Shown here one piece after another: positions 62,027 through 64,000 of a DNA stretch of 64,000 bases. The DNA comes from Limnobaculum xujianqingii. Its GTDB lineage: Bacteria > Pseudomonadota > Gammaproteobacteria > Enterobacterales > Enterobacteriaceae. The notes beneath the pieces are model-generated. The model had not been told where the DNA came from. It made no database searches and saw only the letters and a program-made list of their open reading frames with translations. A program made the translations under genes and the position numbers. The DNA is taken from NCBI RefSeq assembly GCF_013394855.1, contig NZ_JABMLK010000002.1, positions 1,054,001 to 1,118,000 of the forward strand, in the 5' to 3' direction. Every line of letters begins with the position of its first letter. Position 1 is the first letter of the stretch.

Positions 62027-62758
62027 TTACTTCTGGAACCATTTGTTATAGATAGTCTGATAGGTACCATCTTTCTTGATCTTATCCAGTGCGGCATTCA
62101 ATTTGTCGCGCAGATCGGTATTTTTCTGGTTTACTGCAATCGCAAAACCGGTGCCAAAGTAAGCATTATCTGTGACCCTGTCACCAACACTGGTTAAATC
62201 ATCATTCTTCTTCAACCATTCAGCAACTACGGCCGTATCGCCAAATACTGCATTAATGCGACCACTTTTTAGGTCAAGAATAGCATTCTGATAGCTATCA
62301 TAGGCAACCGGAGTGATTTCGGTATGCTTCTCCAGCAGATATTTCTGGTGAGTAGTACCGTTTTGCATACCAACCTTTTGTCCTTTCAGCGCGGTCAGAT
62401 CGGCAACTTTGCCTTTGATAGCAATAAACTGAGCGGAGTTATCATAATAGGTATTGGTGAAAGCAACTTGTTCCAGACGCTCAGGTGTCACATCCATTGC
62501 GGCAATGGCTGCATCAAAACGGCGGAATTTTAAACCCGGAACCAGACTGTCAAAGCCCTGATTGGCAAAAGTACATTCAGCCTGAAGCTCTTTACACAGC
62601 GCATTAGCCAGGTCGATATCAAATCCCTGAATCTGATTTTTTGCATCAACAAACTCAAATGGAGGATAGGAGGCTTCGGTAGCAAAACGGATTTTTTCTG
62701 CTGCGGCAGCAGAAAGGCTAAGGCTTGCAAGCAGAGTAGCGACCAGTAATTTTTTCAT
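62027..62758 (-). CDS. artI: Arginine ABC transporter, periplasmic binding protein
   Basis: From the ATG at 62758 the protein has 243 residues, with a signal peptide (LLVATLLASLSLSAAAA) and the family 3 solute-binding signature FATEASYPPFEFVDAKNQIQGFDIDLANALCKEL, seen as its parts PPFEFVD and GFDIDLANAL. The frame is open 51 codons upstream into artP, but no signal peptide precedes that start. The position corresponds to ArtI; the separate ArtJ binding protein of E. coli is not in this window. Confidence 0.93.
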   Translation of the reverse strand: MKKLLVATLLASLSLSAAAAEKIRFATEASYPPFEFVDAKNQIQGFDIDLANALCKELQAECTFANQGFDSLVPGLKFRRFDAAIAAMDVTPERLEQVAFTNTYYDNSAQFIAIKGKVADLTALKGQKVGMQNGTTHQKYLLEKHTEITPVAYDSYQNAILDLKSGRINAVFGDTAVVAEWLKKNDDLTSVGDRVTDNAYFGTGFAIAVNQKNTDLRDKLNAALDKIKKDGTYQTIYNKWFQK

Positions 62759-62777
62759 ATCCAGACTCCAGAGAGAC

Positions 62778-63506
62778 TTAATGGGAGAGATAACCTGCAA
62801 ACTCTTTGGTTTGCGGGTGAGTAAAGGCATCGGCGGTGCCATATTCCACGACACGGCCTTGTTCCATATAGACCACGCGGCTGGCAGTCTTTTTGGCAAA
62901 CTCCACTTCATGGGTCACGATAACCTGAGTAATGCCGGTATCAGACAATTCACGAATGATGTTTACCACCTGAGCGGTAATTTCCGGGTCCAGTGCTGCG
63001 GTTGGTTCATCAAATAACAATATTTGAGGTTCCATCATCAAGGCTCTGGCAATCGCTACGCGTTGCTGTTGTCCACCAGACAAATGTAATGGAAAACGAT
63101 CGCTAAATTCCTGTAAACGCAAACGTCCCAGTAATTTCTCTGCCCGACCGATAGCCGCCACCTTAGATAGCCCTAAAACCCGGCAAGGAGCTTCAATTAA
63201 ATTCTGCATTACCGTTAAATGTGGCCACAGATTATATTGCTGAAATACCATACCGACATTACGACGTAATTCGCGAATGGCACCTTCTGATGGTGGCTGA
63301 CTAAAATTAAAGTTGTTACCGGCGATGGAAAGCTGCCCGGAAACCGGCATTTCCAACAGGTTCAATACTCTGATTAGTGAGCTTTTACCTGCACCACTAG
63401 GGCCGAGTAACACTAAAGTTTCTCCGCTTGGGCAGTCCAGTGTGATGTCAAACAGCGCCTGATGGCTACCGTAGAAACAGTTTATCGCTTTTAAATGAAT
63501 ACTCAT
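62778..63506 (-). CDS. artP: Arginine ABC transporter, ATP-binding subunit ArtP
   Basis: From the ATG at 63506 the protein has 242 residues, as in E. coli. The Walker A motif is GPSGAGKSS, the Q-loop [10 protein letters not shown], the signature [12 protein letters not shown] and Walker [14 protein letters not shown], with the H-loop in VTHEVEFA. The upstream in-frame extension of 20 codons overlaps the promoter region. It heads the artPIQM operon. Confidence 0.96.
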   Translation of the reverse strand: MSIHLKAINCFYGSHQALFDITLDCPSGETLVLLGPSGAGKSSLIRVLNLLEMPVSGQLSIAGNNFNFSQPPSEGAIRELRRNVGMVFQQYNLWPHLTVMQNLIEAPCRVLGLSKVAAIGRAEKLLGRLRLQEFSDRFPLHLSGGQQQRVAIARALMMEPQILLFDEPTAALDPEITAQVVNIIRELSDTGITQVIVTHEVEFAKKTASRVVYMEQGRVVEYGTADAFTHPQTKEFAGYLSH

Positions 63507-63513
63507 GCGCCAA

Positions 63514-63531
63514 TACTGAATAGTAATTAAT
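63514..63531 (-). promoter_or_regulatory. Possible ArgR operator of the art operon
   Basis: The segment ACTGAATAGTAATTAATG resembles an ARG box (TGAAT, an AT spacer, then ATTCA) with two mismatches in the right arm. It lies directly upstream of the artP start, where ArgR binds in E. coli. Only one box is visible, whereas ArgR usually uses two. Confidence 0.35.
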
Positions 63532-63720
63532 GCGTTAATGGTAACGTTGACCGGATGGGGATGCAATCAAAGCCGCATAAAATTTGCAACGACTTCACAA
63601 TTAACAGAAAACACGACCACCAACTACCGCCTGTTTGCCGACAAATCATGCAGTTTTAGTTTAAACCATGTTTAAAAATAGTGTTGAAGAAGATAATAAA
63701 CAGCGGGGAGAAGGGAAACT

Positions 63721-63743
63721 GTTGGCTGCCAAAGACAGCCAAC
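63721..63743 (-). terminator. Hairpin downstream of the PAP2 gene
   Basis: GTTGGCTG and CAGCCAAC form an 8-bp stem with a 7-base loop. It lies 26 bp after the PAP2 stop; the T-run is weak. Confidence 0.5.
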
Positions 63744-63768
63744 AGGTGTTGCTCTGCAATCAGTTCAA

Positions 63769-64000
63769 CTACAGAATTGCGCAATAAACCTCATAGGCCG
63801 CCCAGCCCAGAACAGCGCCAGCAGGTAAATCGATAATATAGTGCTGTTTGGTAAACATGCAGGAAAGCGCAATTAAAACCGGGAACAGGAAGACCCAAGG
63901 ACCAAGGGTGCTGTAAGCCAGTAACGCGGTTAGCGTGGCAACGGATACGTGCATGCTTGGGAAGCAGTTAGATGAGTCATCAAATTTTTGCACAAATAAC
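63769..64000 (-). CDS. PAP2-family phosphatase, C-terminal fragment (cut by window end)
   Basis: The open frame runs off the right edge; 77 codons are visible. It has NCFPSMHVSVATL and KQHYIIDLPAGAVLGW, the second and third conserved motifs of the PAP2 (type 2 phosphatidic acid phosphatase) family with both catalytic histidines, between membrane segments. It is probably an inner membrane phosphatase acting on lipid phosphates or undecaprenyl pyrophosphate. The apparent GTG start at 63993 is only internal; the true start lies outside. Confidence 0.85.
   Translation of the reverse strand, partial: LFVQKFDDSSNCFPSMHVSVATLTALLAYSTLGPWVFLFPVLIALSCMFTKQHYIIDLPAGAVLGWAAYEVYCAIL

Overview
The window is a chromosomal segment of a gammaproteobacterium of the order Enterobacterales. 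Nearly every housekeeping gene has a recognisable E. coli counterpart, and several E. coli neighbourhoods are partly kept: glgBXCAP; yohC/pbpG/dusC/folE/yeiB/sanA/yohJK; sbcB/yeeZ/hisLGDCBHAFI; artPIQM. The divergence from E. coli, AT-rich intergenic DNA and local rearrangements suggest a family outside the core Enterobacteriaceae. A Budviciaceae-like organism (Pragia, Budvicia, Limnobaculum) is my guess, but the sequence alone does not prove it. I see no tRNA, rRNA, transposase, integrase or CRISPR array.

Layout. 1-7435: glycogen operon on the minus strand (glgB, glgX, glgC, glgA and the start of glgP). 8135-12215: a probable D-threonate utilisation operon (KdgT-family carrier, D-threonate kinase, PdxA2 dehydrogenase, DeoR-type regulator) preceded by two matching inverted-repeat operator candidates. 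12267-16744: yjdJ, yjdI, yohC, yedI and two tandem pbpG copies. 17483-23171: a chaperone-usher fimbrial operon inserted between pbpG and dusC, behind about 740 bp of very AT-rich DNA. 23216-33159: dusC, a secreted WG-repeat-like protein, an unrecognised secreted protein, an aldo/keto reductase, moeB/moeA, folE, yeiB and sanA. 33594-36756: maeA and yohJK.

36757-38844: a PuuP/PlaP-type putrescine importer behind an unusual leader. The leader holds a structured region ending in an intrinsic terminator, then a 70-codon upstream ORF whose stop overlaps the importer start, and a hairpin that hides the importer ribosome-binding site. 38914-46237: AllS regulator, the three oxamate carbamoyltransferase genes (ylbF/ylbE/fdrA, also allH/G/F), an MFS carrier and a divergent carbamate kinase. 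Together these could turn oxalurate into oxamate plus ATP. 46306-51972: rarD, sbcB, a potassium channel with a C-terminal zinc ribbon, fucO and a GNAT acetyltransferase. 52031-59266: the complete histidine operon with its leader peptide and attenuator. 59520-63506: yeeZ and the arginine ABC transporter artPIQM. 63769-64000: a PAP2-family phosphatase cut by the window end.

The most notable non-genic signal is a structured interspersed repeat of about 180 bp. It occurs once upstream of sanA (33351-33530) and once between yeeZ and artM (60443-60624), 27 kb apart. Two hairpins in it are kept by compensatory base changes while the primary sequence and any reading frame have drifted, which points to selection on RNA or DNA structure.
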